From Annona cherimola (Eukaryota; Streptophyta; Magnoliopsida; Magnoliales; Annonaceae), in assembly GCA_030490835.1 (NCBI GenBank), contig CM059972.1, positions 42,635,452 to 42,699,451 on the forward strand: a stretch of 64,000 bases of DNA, given 5' to 3'. This document shows positions 12,063 to 22,276 of the stretch, piece after piece. The stretch's first letter is position 1. Each line of letters begins with the position of its first letter. A model generated the notes under the pieces. It had not been told where the DNA came from. It was given only the letters and a program-made list of their open reading frames with translations, and searched no databases. A program made the position numbers and the translations under genes.

Positions 12063-12698
12063 CATTCATGGTGGATGAGGGAAGTAGCTGAGAATCATTA
12101 AGTGTGCTTAACTCCTATATTCAAGAGCTCTAAAGAGATCAAGCCATTCAAGGAGGAAGAACTTTGCTTCAAATTGTAAGAGCTACATTTCTGAATCTTC
12201 AAAGCCTACATTACGAGTTCTTCTCTGCGCCAAATTGCTTCTACACATCTGTAAAGTGTAGACTCCTTTTGTTATTTCATTTGTTTGTATTGAACTTGAT
12301 TTAGTTTGAGGAACTAAGATCAAGTGTAAGCAAGGTAGTGTGTGATTGGAGTGAAACTCATCACCTACCTGTGCTGTGTTGTGTTGAAGCCCCCTAGAGC
12401 TGGAATCTAGAAGAGAGCAGTGACTCTAATTGTATTGAGAGAATACAATAGTGGAACCCAAGTCACAAGGAGTGTGAGCTTGGAAGAGTGGAGTAGGGAG
12501 GTTGCCCGAACCACTATAAAAATCTTGTGTGCTTGATTTATATTTCTGCTCTCTATATTATAATTGCTTTCCATTTCGTTTCTTCATTAAGGGGACTAGA
12601 TTAATCCGGGGTAAAGTTTCTGTTTAAGTTATAAATTTTTAAATACCCAATTCACCCCTCCCCTCTTGGGTAATTGCCATCAACTCGGGACCAACAAG

Positions 12699-12710
12699 TG
12701 GTATCAGAGC
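12699..12710 (+). other. Primer-binding site (initiator Met tRNA)
   Basis: TGGTATCAGAGC starts two bases after the 5' LTR end. It is the standard complement of the 3' end of plant initiator-Met tRNA and primes minus-strand cDNA synthesis in Copia elements. Confidence 0.95.
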
Positions 12711-12744
12711 AGGTCTTTGAGTTAAACCAAAGAGATCCAATCAC

Positions 12745-13815
12745 ATGGCATCACAATCTACTTCTGTTCCCGCTTTTGCTGAGGGTCAATCATTCACTAG
12801 GCCACCATTGTTTGATGGGAACAACTTTGGTTATTGGAAGCTTCGTATGAAGCAACTCATCATGGCTACCGACATGGATTCTTGGATTGCAATCCAAGAT
12901 GGTGTAACATTGCCTATAGATGAAAGAGCTTCCAAGTGGACCGAAGAGGAAGGAAGAACTGTAAAGAGCAATGCTAAGGCTATGAACTCACTATTTTGTG
13001 CTCTTACAACTTCTGAGTATGATAGAGTATCTTCTTGTCTAACCGCTAAAGAAATATGGGATACTCTAACATCTATTTATGAAGGAACCTCCCAAGTCCA
13101 AGGGACTAGGAGAAATATTTTGATAGGAGAATTGGAAAGCTTTAGAATGCTAGAAATGGAAAATATTTCTGAGATGTTTGCAAGATTTTCTAAAATTACT
13201 AATGCTTTGAAAGGTCTTGGAAAGGCTATCTCTGAATCTGAACAGGTTATGAAGATACTAAGAGCTCTACCGGAATCTTGGACTCCAAAGATTACGGCAA
13301 TTGAAGAAGCCAAAGACCTAAATACACTAAAGCTAGAAGATCTTATTAGCTCATTAATGTCACATGAGCTAATCAAGAGAAGAAATGAAGATCAACACAA
13401 AGGCAAGAAAGCCATTGCATTAAAAGCGGCACACAACTCAGAAGAATCTACCTCCTCGTCTCACAACGACAATGAAGACATAGCACTACTCACTCACAAA
13501 TTCCGGAAATTTGTGAGAAAAGAAAGGAACTTCAAAGACCTCAGAGAAAGATCACGAAGAGAGAAGAAGAAGGAACCAACAAAGTGCTATAGATGCGGAG
13601 GTGTGGGACATATGCAAGCTCAATGTCCTACACCGGAAGAGAGGAAGGAAGGACATGAAGGTAGAAAATACCAAAGACCAAAGGGAGAGGCATGTATGTC
13701 AATGAAGAGACTTCATCAACAAGCAGCTCTTCAACCGACGAATTTGAGGCGGCAAATTGTGCAAGAATATGCTGCATGGCGCGGATTGAGCAAGAAGAAG
13801 ATTTGTTGTGTTTGA
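12745..13815 (+). pseudogene. gag: Copia gag, N-terminal part (frameshifted)
   Basis: This is the capsid/nucleocapsid precursor of element 1. The start is the first ATG after the primer site. The N-terminus has the plant Copia gag signature around residues 18-35 (TRPPLFDGNNFGYWKLRM), followed by a helical UBN2-type region. Residues 281-294 form a CCHC zinc knuckle, CYRCGGVGHMQAQC (bases 13585-13626), for RNA binding. Compared with element 2, the frame shifts near 13686-13692, just after KYQRPKG. The last roughly 40 residues before the stop at 13815 are therefore out of frame, and the true continuation is in the frame starting at 13692. Confidence 0.9.
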
Positions 13816-14593
13816 ACACAACGGAAGTTTTGGAAGAACAAACCACTTCAACAAAGTATACAGAAAATGAAGAGGTAACTTCCAAACTTTGTCATTCTCA
13901 ATCTACTTATTCTTCTTTTCATGATTGCCTCAAATGTGCTGAATTAGAAGAACTACAAATTGCTTATGATTCATTATATGAGGAAATCAAAAAGCTAGGA
14001 AACAAGTTGTCATTGAAGAGACAACAATGTAACTTCGTTATTATTGAAAATGGAAAACTAGCTGAAAAATCAACAAAACTGAAAGAAGAAAATGAATCAT
14101 TGATAAATGAGATAGAAAATTGAAAAAGGAGAACGAATCATTAAATGAATCATTAGCAAAGTTCTCTAATCCTGGAGAAAATGTAAAGATGTTTTTGAAT
14201 ATGACTGCTCAAACAAATAAAAGAGGCCTTGGATATTATACTTTTGAGCAAAAAGAAAGTGGCAATTCAAATGTGCCGATACTTGGGAAATATCAAACCA
14301 AAACTGCACCTATATACAAGCCACAAAGGAAAAATGTTATGTGGACTAGAAGGCCAACATTTGAACCAAAATATACTTGGAGGCCTACTCCTAGATTACC
14401 ATTGGCTTGCAATTTCTGCAACAAAATGGGTCATAAAGCCTACAAGTGTAACTTTAAGAAATTATATGACCATGGTGCAAAATTAGTTTGGGTTCCAAGA
14501 AACATAAGATTTGGGCTTTCTAAGTTAGAGCAACAAAGTTTGAATCATATTACTAACCCAAATGGACCCATAAAATGGGTACCAAAGAGATGA
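13692..14593 (+). pseudogene. gag: Copia gag, C-terminal part (second frameshift)
   Basis: This continues gag in another frame. An acidic Ser-rich stretch (near SSTSSSSTDEFEAANCA) is followed by a Lys/Glu-rich coiled-coil-like region. A one-base loss near 14118 then creates a stop at 14121-14123, where element 2 reads on. The frame resumes from 14120 to 14593 and contains a second CCHC knuckle, CNFCNKMGHKAYKC, at 14408-14449. Gag ends with WVPKR-stop. Element 2 has a stop at the homologous place, so that stop is probably ancestral, while the two frameshifts are private to this copy. Confidence 0.85.
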
Positions 14594-14651
14594 GATTTAC
14601 CTTTTTATTTTTCAGATTTGTTTCAAGGCAAAGGCAAACAATGTATGGTTC

Positions 14652-15737
14652 ATGGACAGCGGTTGTTCAAGGCATATGACCGGAGAAAGAAATCTATTTC
14701 ACAAACTTAAGCCTTGCAACGACGGAACGGTTGCCTTTGGCAATAATGAGAAAGGTAAAATTAAAGGTAAAGGAAATATTTATAGTATTTCAAATGCATG
14801 CATGGAAGATGTTTTGTTTGTTGAAGGACTCAAGCATAACCTAATGAGCATTAGTCAATTATGTGACAAAGGATACAAGGTTGTGTTTGAATCATCTATA
14901 TGTAATGTATTTGATGGAGAACATATCATGTTTAGTGGAAAAAGACATGGAAATGTATATTTGGTTTCACTTGATGAATTAGATGGTCAATGTCTAATGG
15001 CCATTGATAATGATCCATGGGTTTGGCATAAAAGGCTTGGACATATAAACATGGGAAATATAAAGATCCTATGGAAAAAGAGTTTGGTAGAAGGCTTGCC
15101 AAAGTTGAAATATGACAAAGACAAAATTTGCAAGGCATGTCAATTATCTAAACAACCTAAGATGCCTTTCTCTACCAAAAAGGAAATCTCCACCACTAGG
15201 CCACTTGAATTGCTACACATGGATCTATATGGGTCATCCGATATTTTAACCATTGGTGGAAAGAAATATGTATTTGTTATTGTTGATGATTTTTCAAGAT
15301 TCACATGGATAATTCTCTTAGCTAGCAAAGATGAAGCCTTCTCTATGTTTGCAACCTTTGTAAATTTGGTGCAAAATGAAAAACAAAGTACAATTGTAAC
15401 TATAAGAAGTGATCATGGTGGTGAATTCGAAAACAAACGATTCATAGAATTTTGTAATGAAAAAGGAATTCATCACACATTTTCTGCACCAAGAACTCCA
15501 CAACAAAATGGAGTAGTTGAAAGGAAAAACAGAACTATACAAGAGATGGCTAGAACAATGCTAAATGAGAGCAAATTATCCAAGAAATTTTGGGGTGAAG
15601 CTGTAAGTACAGCTTGTCATGTTTTGAATCGAGTTACCATTAGAGCAATCTTGAAAAGACCCCATATGAACTATGGAAAGGAAGGAAACCGAATATTTCT
15701 TATTTTCATGCTTTTGGATGCACATGTTATGTTTTGA
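14652..15737 (+). pseudogene. pol: Copia pol: protease, GAG-pre-integrase and integrase core
   Basis: The pol frame is +1 relative to the end of gag and is open from at least the gag stop. The ATG at 14652 is inside the protease, so it need not be the real start. The protease active site is MDSGCSRHMTG. The integrase zinc region has WHKRLGHIN and CKACQLSKQ. The catalytic core shows Asp in HMDLYG, Asp in RSDHGGEF and Glu in QQNGVVERKN, the DDE triad. A one-base deletion near 15656 ends the frame, giving about 26 out-of-frame residues before the stop at 15737. The true frame continues from about 15659. Confidence 0.9.
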
Positions 15738-16240
15738 ACAATGGAAAAACCAACTTGGGAAAATTAGATGCCAAAAGTGATGAGGCAATATTTCTTGGTT
15801 ACTTATCAAATAGCAAAGCATATAGAGTATTCAATAAATGAAACCAAGTTCTAGAAGAGTCCATACATGTTGTCTTTGATGAAACTAACCCATGCTTCAA
15901 AAGAAAAGATGATTTAAGTGATGCAGATGATATAACAAGTAGTCTTGAAAAACTGCATATGGAAAAGCAAGAAGATTCCATGGAGGAAAGGGTAAGTGAA
16001 GGTAATAATTCCTACAAACCTCCAACAGATTTGAAATTCAAACATGCCCATCCAATTGAACAAGTTATAGGGAATGTATATGAAGGTGTGAAAACTAGAA
16101 GATCAAAACAAAATGTTTGTGGACAATACGCTTTTGTATCTAAAATTGAACCTTCTAATATTAATCAAGCTCTTGATGATGAGAACTGGACTATAGCAAT
16201 GCATGAAGAGCTAAATCAATTTGAAATAAACCAAGTTTGA
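15659..16240 (+). pseudogene. pol: Copia pol: integrase C-terminus and linker (stops)
   Basis: This is the continuation after the deletion near 15656. It carries the conserved stretch equivalent to FLGYLSNSKAYRVFN, then a stop at 15839-15841 (TGA, where element 2 has CGG). An open run from 15959 includes a linker with VYEGVKTRRSK and ends at TGA 16238-16240, where element 2 has TGG. Both look like point mutations private to this copy. Confidence 0.85.
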
Positions 16241-17674
16241 CACCTTGTTCCTAGACCAAACGATTGTATTGTTATTGGCACCAAGTGGGTCTTTAGGAAC
16301 AAATTAGATGAAAGCGGACTTGTAATTAGAAACAAGGCCAGATTAGTAGCCAAAGGGTATTCCCAAGAAGAAGGAATTGATTTTGAAGAATCATATGCAC
16401 CCGTGGCTAGATTAGAAGCCATACGTATTTTACTAGCATTTGCTTCTCATATGAATTTCAAACTGTTCCAAATGGATGTAAAAAGTGCATTTTTGAATGG
16501 CTATTTGAATGAAGAAGTATATGTTGAACAACCACCTGGATTTGAAGAAAAAGATCAATCTAAATTTGTGTACAAGTTAACCAAAGCATTATATGGATTA
16601 AAACAAGCTCCAAGGGCTTGGTATGATAGACTAAGCAAATTTCTGATTGATCATGATTTTCAAAAAGGAAAGGTAGACACCACTTTGTTTATCAAATATA
16701 AAGAAAATGATATATTGATCATTCAAATTTATGTTGATGATATCATTTTCGGTGCTACTAATGAAACTCTTTGTCAAGAATTTTTTGAGCTTATGCAGAA
16801 AGAATTTGAAATGAGCATGATGGGAGAACTAAACTTCTTCCTTGGACTGCAAATCAAGCAATTAAATGAAAAAATCTTCATCAACCAGTCCAAGTATATC
16901 AAAGAAATGCTGAAGAAGTTTGGCATGGAGAATAGCAAAGGAGCAAACACCCCTATGAGCTCAACAATTAAAATTGACAAAGATGAGAAAGGAAAAACAA
17001 TTGATTTAAAATTGTATAGAAGCATGATAGGTTCATTGTTGTATCTAATTGCTTCTAGGCCTGATATATTGTTTAGTGTGTGTATGTGCTCTAGATTTCA
17101 ATCATGTCCAAAAGAATCACACTTGGTAGCTGTGAAAAGAATTTTCAGATACTTAGTAGACACTACCAATATAGGACTTTGGTATCCAAAGGGCTCTAAT
17201 TTTGATCTAATCGGCTACTCGGATGCGGATTTTGCCGGTTACAAAGTAGATAGAAAAAGCACTAGTGGAACATGTCAATTTCTTGGAAGCATGTTGGTTT
17301 CATGGTTTTCAAGAAAACAAACTAGTGTTGCTCTATCTACGGAGGAAGCCGAATACATTGCCGCCGGGAGCTGTTGTGCCCAATTACTTTGGATGAAACA
17401 GCAACTTAGGGACTATGGCATGGATTTTAAAGATATACCCATTAAATGTGATAATACTAATGCCATATGTTTAACTAAAAATCCAGTCTTGCATTCTAGG
17501 ACCAAACATATAGACCTTAGACATCATTTTATTAGAGAACATGTGGAAAATCATGATATATGTCTAGTATATGTAAGAACTGAGGATCAAATTGCAGATA
17601 TATTCACAAAGCCCCTAGCAAAAGAAGCATTTTATAAAATTAGAAATGACATGAGAATGATTGAATTAACCTAG
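16241..17674 (+). pseudogene. pol: Copia pol: reverse transcriptase and RNase H
   Basis: The frame is uninterrupted from just after the stop at 16240 to the stop at 17674. The reverse transcriptase has [30 protein letters not shown] (first catalytic Asp), [11 protein letters not shown] and the catalytic YVDD at 16730-16741. The RNase H domain follows with [17 protein letters not shown], the DNTNAI stretch and the terminal [13 protein letters not shown] and ADIFTKPL motifs usual in plant Copia elements. All key residues are present, but without a start or the upstream frame it cannot be made as part of Pol. Confidence 0.93.
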
Positions 17675-17929
17675 CACAAACTAAGGGGGAGCACATGTTT
17701 AGGGGGAGCAAACCCACCTATCTCTTCCTTCTCTTAATTAACTTTTTGATATATTGACAAAAAGGGGGAGAAGAGTAGGATTTGAGGGGGAGAATAGTAG
17801 GATATATTTGGGGAGAAGAGGAGAAGAGTAGGATATGTTTGTTGAATGTTTTCAACTTGAAAGTTTGCATGAGCATGGTATTTTTAAGCAATTGAAAGGT
17901 ATATACTCAAATCGGTTTTGTCAATCATC

Positions 17930-17942
17930 AAAAAGGGGGAGA
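17930..17942 (+). other. Polypurine tract
   Basis: AAAAAGGGGGAGA ends one base before the 3' LTR (17944). It is the expected plus-strand primer. A series of G-rich GGGGGAG copies also lies at 17685-17800, between the pol stop and the tract. Confidence 0.85.
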
Positions 17943-17943
17943 T

Positions 17944-19597
17944 TGTTGGAAATATGTGGAAAACAAGCTAAAACTATGTTTTGATGATTAACAAATCAAT
18001 TTGAGTAAGTCTTGGCTACTAACACGTTTGTGAAAATGTTTAAGAGATATACATTTGAAGAACATAAAGCATGGAAGGCCAAGTCGTTCCCCAAGTCGAC
18101 TCCAAGATCTACTTGAAAGTGCCAAAACCGTACAGAGTTGAAATGGGAAGAAGAGCAAGTGAAGTCGCAGGCCAAGTCGACTCCACTTGCGACTTGGGAA
18201 GCCAAGTCGCAAACGAAGTCGACTCCAACATCGAATTCAGATGCCAAAATCTCTCCAGAGTTGAAATTGGGAGAGAAAGATACCGAAGTCGCACCCCAAG
18301 TCGACTCCACGTGCGACTTGAGGTGAAGTCGCAGACGAAGTCGACTCCGACATCGACTTCGATCGGGCAGAGGAGATTTTTCAGAAGACAAGCTGGATTA
18401 AATGATTTCAAGATCAACTTAAGATTCTCAAGTCCAAGGCAAAGCTCCAAGCATATTTTCAAGATATGAATGTTAATGAATCAAAGGAAAAATCGAACAA
18501 TACAAAGTCTCCAAGATTCACAAGGTCTACAAAGAAGAAGAACAATCCAAGTCCAAGCAAGATAGAGGAAGATCAAATGAAGAACAAAGCATATTTTGCA
18601 AAGACCAAGTCAAGTCGCATCCCAAGTCGACTCCATGATCGACTTGAGTTGAAGTCGAAACCCAAAGTCGACTCAATACTCAGACTTGGAAACTGACAAG
18701 GTGAAGTCGCACCCGAAGTCGACTTCACCTACGACTTGGGTCAAGTTGATGCCCTAGTCGACCCTGACTGAAACTTAAAGTTGCGACGGAGAAGCGAAGT
18801 CGCACCCGAAGTCGACTCCATCTGCGACTTGGGCGAAGTCGCATCCGAAGTCGACTCCACATGCGACTTGGGTCGCAACGGTCGGAATTTATTCGAACGT
18901 TGGCGCATTAAATGCGCGCCACCTACCTTCTAACGTTCGGATTCCCTCCAAAATTATAAAAGGCATTCATGGTGGATGAGGGAAGTAGCTGAGAATCATT
19001 AAGTGTGCTTAACTCCTATATTCAAGAGCTCTAAAGAGATCAAGTCATTCAAGGAGGAAGAACTTTGCTTCAAATTGTAAGAGCTACATTTCTGAATCTT
19101 CAAAGCCTACATTACGAGTTCTTCTCTGCGCCAAATTGCTTCTACACATCTGTAAAGTGTAGACTCCTTTTGTTATTTCATTTGTTTGTATTGAACTTGA
19201 TTTAGTTTGAGGAACTAAGATCAAGTGTAAGCAAGGTAGTGTGTGATTGGAGTGAAACTCATCACCTACCTGTGCTGTGTTGTGTTGAAGCCCCCTAGAG
19301 CTGGAATCTAGAAGAGAGCAGTGACTCTAATTGTATTGAGAGAATACAATAGTGGAACCCAAGTCACAAGGAGTGTGAGCTTGGAAGAGTGGAGTAGGGA
19401 GGTTGCCCGAACCACTATAAAAATCTTGTGTGCTTGATTTATATTTCTGCTCTCTATATTATAATTGCTTTCCATTTCGTTTCTTCATTAAGGGGACTAG
19501 ATTAATCCGGGGTAAAGTTTCTGTTTAAGTTATAAATTTTTAAATACCCAATTCACCCCTCCCCTCTTGGGTAATTGCCATCAACTCGGGACCAACA
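17944..19597 (+). repeat. 3' LTR of Copia element 1
   Basis: It is 1654 bp, the same length as the 5' LTR. Visible differences are about 11 substitutions, for example GTCTTTCC/GTCGTTCC near 18085 and GACTTCAG/GAATTCAG near 18235. It ends CCAACA, followed by the TSD GATGT. Confidence 0.96.
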
Positions 19598-19602
19598 GAT
19601 GT
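19598..19602. repeat. Target-site duplication, right (GATGT)
   Basis: It is a perfect copy of 11038-11042. Removing the element plus one copy restores GATGATGATGTATGGTGCACC, which matches the uninterrupted long-LTR copy near 30020. Confidence 0.95.
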
Positions 19603-20511
19603 ATGGTGCACCAATACAAGGAATAGGTCGGTTGTAGAGCATGGTTGAAGATGGATCAGGGCCCACTCTACATATGGTTAAGTCGCTAAGGGATGGCAGG
19701 AGGCCAGCAGCGCCCTCCCTAAGATGGGAGAAGATGAAGGAACAGCTGCCTGGCTAGCATGCTGTTAATGATGGATTCTCTTCCAAAAGATAGAATGATC
19801 ACTTGCTAAGTGTCACTACTGGATGGAGAGAAATGCATTTGCATATGTTTTGCTTTTGAAAACCCCAAAGAGTGGGACATAAAGCGTTTATACGAAAAAT
19901 TATCCTAAACTAGATTTTATGAGCCATAATAGGGTGTTTTATACAAAAAGGTGTAAATAACAAGGATGAGATGAAATGTTTTTTATGCAAATGCTTTCAT
20001 GAAAATGGATTATGTGTTTTGTGTCTTATTTGTTATAAACAAGCCCTAAGACGGGGATTATAAAAAGGATTCTGTGAAAAGTGTTTATGGACATGAGAAT
20101 GTCCAATGCCAAAGTGCTTAAATGGAAAAGCCCAAAGATTGGGATATAAAAGCATTTATACAAAAGATTGCCAAAGAGTTTATGTGAACAATATTTTAGG
20201 ACATATGTATGCATAGAATGAAAATAACATGATTAGGTCAAGAGGACCTTTAATGTAGAAGAGACAAGTTAATATGTTATGAATGATATGTGCAATTAAT
20301 TACAATTGTATTGTCGCTTGTAAGATGAATGGTGTGGAATGCAAAGAAATGAAATGATGATGGATAAAAGGAATGAAACAAAAAAAATTTGGACGAGATC
20401 CAATTAAGAACCCGCCGCGTGATTAGGGCAACAATTCTGATTTACATTCACCAATCGATAAGATCTTAGAGTAAGGCTCAGGATGTGACGTCTCGAGTTG
20501 GGGGCACCACA
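19603..20511 (+). mobile_element. Long-LTR family copy, right part (continuation of 7129-11042)
   Basis: It holds the GC-rich core (19606-19840), a reduced hairpin region (one GGACATGAGAATGTCC unit near 20090) and the conserved 3' end with AAGAACCCGCCGCGTGATTAG and GACGTCTCGAGTTGGGGGC. The LTR ends CACCACA at 20511. The CACTCACG...CAGGTACC block found in other copies is missing, so there is an internal deletion between about 20210 and 20220. Confidence 0.65.
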
Positions 20512-20911
20512 GACAGATTCTTGCACAGAGAAGAACTTGTAGAAGAAGTTAATGATGGAGCAATTCAGCACTTAGCAGCTTGTCATTGAGTTCTTCTTGA
20601 AGACTTTTTTCTAGATCACATAAATGCTAAAAAAAAGATTCGGTTGGTTGAACTTAATCAATGCTTTTTCTCTCTGCCCTCTGATAATTGGAAATTAATA
20701 GTATATTATGTGGGCATTTTATACCAATTTTATGGGAAATTATTTGAGTTCAATATGAAATTTGGTTTAAATGTGATTTTTGCATCAATCGGGTGTTGAA
20801 CATGAATTTTAAGATATTTAATAACTTTTATAATCTTTTGGCATGAAATTTCATTCACCCTATTCCATTCTTTTGTCTAAGGGGATTTGGACAAGAAGAA
20901 ACAGGGAACAC
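20512..20911. other. Unassigned spacer; weak resemblance to Copia LTR
   Basis: No coding signal. 20530-20635 has GAGAAGAACTTGTAG and GTTCTTCTTGAAG in the same order as 47875-47990 in the minus-strand Copia LTR, but similarity is loose. The rest (20636-20911) is AT-rich and I recognise nothing in it. Confidence 0.3.
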
Positions 20912-20957
20912 TTAAGAGCTTGATGGATGGAAGAAAAGAGAAACCAAAGCAAGCAAG

Positions 20958-21262
20958 GGTGTCAGCGCCTAGGCGCCGACCAGTGGCGCCCAGGCGCCAC
21001 CCTACAGGCCCATGCCGGAATCTCCAACACCACACTTCAGTCTTCTTCCAGAGAGTTGGCGCCTAGGCGCCATGGCATGGTCATACTGGTGTTCCAGGAG
21101 GATTTTTTCAAGCCGCAAATCATCCAGAGAGTTGGCGCCTAGATGCCAGACATGGGCGCCTCGCCGCCATTTCCCCACCTTCAAGCAAGTTACGAACACA
21201 CTCAATCAGCAGGCTTCCAGCAAGTTGGCGCCTAGGCGCCGAATAGGTGGCACTCCGGTGCC
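20958..21262. repeat. GGCGCCTAGGCGCC palindrome repeats
   Basis: Four units contain a perfect or near-perfect GGCGCCTAGGCGCC or its flank-shared variant (near 20964, 21058, 21134 and 21227), mostly preceded by AGTTGGCGCC and followed by a second GGCGCC or GGTGCC arm. Unit spacing is about 77-93 bp. This is the most GC-rich stretch of the window. Confidence 0.75.
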
Positions 21263-21313
21263 AATACGCAGACCTGCGTATGATTGCGAGTGGCTGGCTT
21301 GTTTCAAGGGGTG

Positions 21314-21320
21314 TATAAAT
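21314..21320 (+). promoter_or_regulatory. Putative Gypsy LTR TATA box
   Basis: TATAAAT is followed by ACCCTATTAGGG and a GA-rich leader (21345-21420). It is the main reason to orient this LTR on the plus strand. Confidence 0.45.
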
Positions 21321-22276
21321 ACCCTATTAGGGTTCCGAAGGAGGGGGAGATTTTTGGAGGCCATTTTTCAGAGAGAGAAAGAGAGATAGAGAGAGGTGGA
21401 GAGCACAGGCGAGAGGAAAACCGACGAGTTGCGTGGGGCAATCGACGAGTTGTTGCGTGGGGCGACCGACACATCATCGGATCTCCAAACCAATAAGATT
21501 TTCTTTTCTTTGCTTTTATTGTCTTGTTTAAGATGAGATGTTATGTTAATTCTCTGTTGGACTTGAACATGCTGGGCTAAACTCTCAATCTAGGATTTAG
21601 GATGTAGCATGCGTACAATGTAGCGTGGTGTGGATGTTAATTTATTTATGATGGATATTGTTGTTAATTTAATATCTTGTGATTTTAATACTTGCTTTGT
21701 ACATTGGCCCGTACTTTAGCATAATTCCATATATTAGGTGATGGAACCGAGAGGTGGAAACCTAATATACGATAATCAAGATATTAAACCTGAAAATATA
21801 AGACCATGAGAATAGGCATGATGACCTTGAGGAATTACATGAACAAACCACAGAACTTAACGGATTCTATTTAACTTAATCCCATGAGAATAGGTGGCTA
21901 AGAAGATTAGAGTATGCCTTGTAGGTTTCAAGAGAAGGTGCAAGGATAAATTAGGGATTGTTCTCCTTTAACAAACAATATCCAAATTAAATAATTATAC
22001 CACTACCCGTTACAAAAGATGCATGTGAAATTCTAGACCCTAAATACTCACACTCTCATTTTCTCAAATCATTCTAATTTCTATTTTATTTTCTCTTTCC
22101 AATTTCCTATGCCTTTTCCATTTAATTTACTACATCCTCTTTCAACTTTTCTGATCCATTTAATCCGACAAGAAAGTGTTTAAAAGCAGAATTTTTAGTC
22201 CCGAATTCCCTGTGGATCGATATTTTATATACTACAATCTACAACCCGTGCACTTGCGGTGAGATTACGAACAAGT

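Larger units (their letters stand above)
11043..12696 (+). repeat. 5' LTR of Copia element 1
   Basis: It is 1654 bp with ends TGTTGGAAAT and GGGACCAACA. The U3 part is unusual: clusters of AAGTCG/CGACTT palindromes with GTCGAC cores interrupt otherwise AT-rich sequence. A TATA box lies at 12052. The matching 3' LTR at 17944 has the same length. Confidence 0.96.
11043..19597 (+). mobile_element. Ty1/Copia LTR retrotransposon, element 1 (structurally complete, coding defective)
   Basis: This is an 8555-bp element with two LTRs of 1654 bp each, TGTTGG...CCAACA termini, a perfect 5-bp TSD (GATGT), an initiator-Met primer site, gag, a pol in Copia order (protease, integrase, reverse transcriptase, RNase H) and a polypurine tract. 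By eye the LTRs differ at about 11 positions (about 0.7%), which implies recent insertion. The reading frames have at least three indels and two stops, so this copy cannot encode its own machinery. It is inserted in the long LTR that starts at 7129. No env-like gene is present after RNase H. Confidence 0.96.
20912..22275 (+). mobile_element. Gypsy-type LTR (plus strand), boundaries uncertain
   Basis: Its GC-rich 5' part is built of GGCGCC palindromes, followed by a TATA-like box at 21314 and a GA-rich leader. The terminal stretch (22204-22262) reads CCCTGTGGATCGAT...CCCGTGCACTTGCGG, a combination I associate with U5 ends of Athila/Tat-type LTRs; this is from memory and not verified. It abuts integrase coding sequence on the minus strand at about 22276, so LTR and pol point towards each other. 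I cannot find a paired LTR in the window. Confidence 0.45.

Noticed and set aside
17675..17943. Possible env-like gene after Copia RNase H
   Set aside because: Only about 270 bp with G-rich polypurine-like repeats separate the pol stop from the 3' LTR; no open frame of useful size.
21012..21389. 125-codon open frame in the GC-rich Gypsy LTR
   Set aside because: It spans the GGCGCC palindrome repeats and the TATA-like box; open frames occur on both strands because of GC-rich palindromes. No family resemblance.
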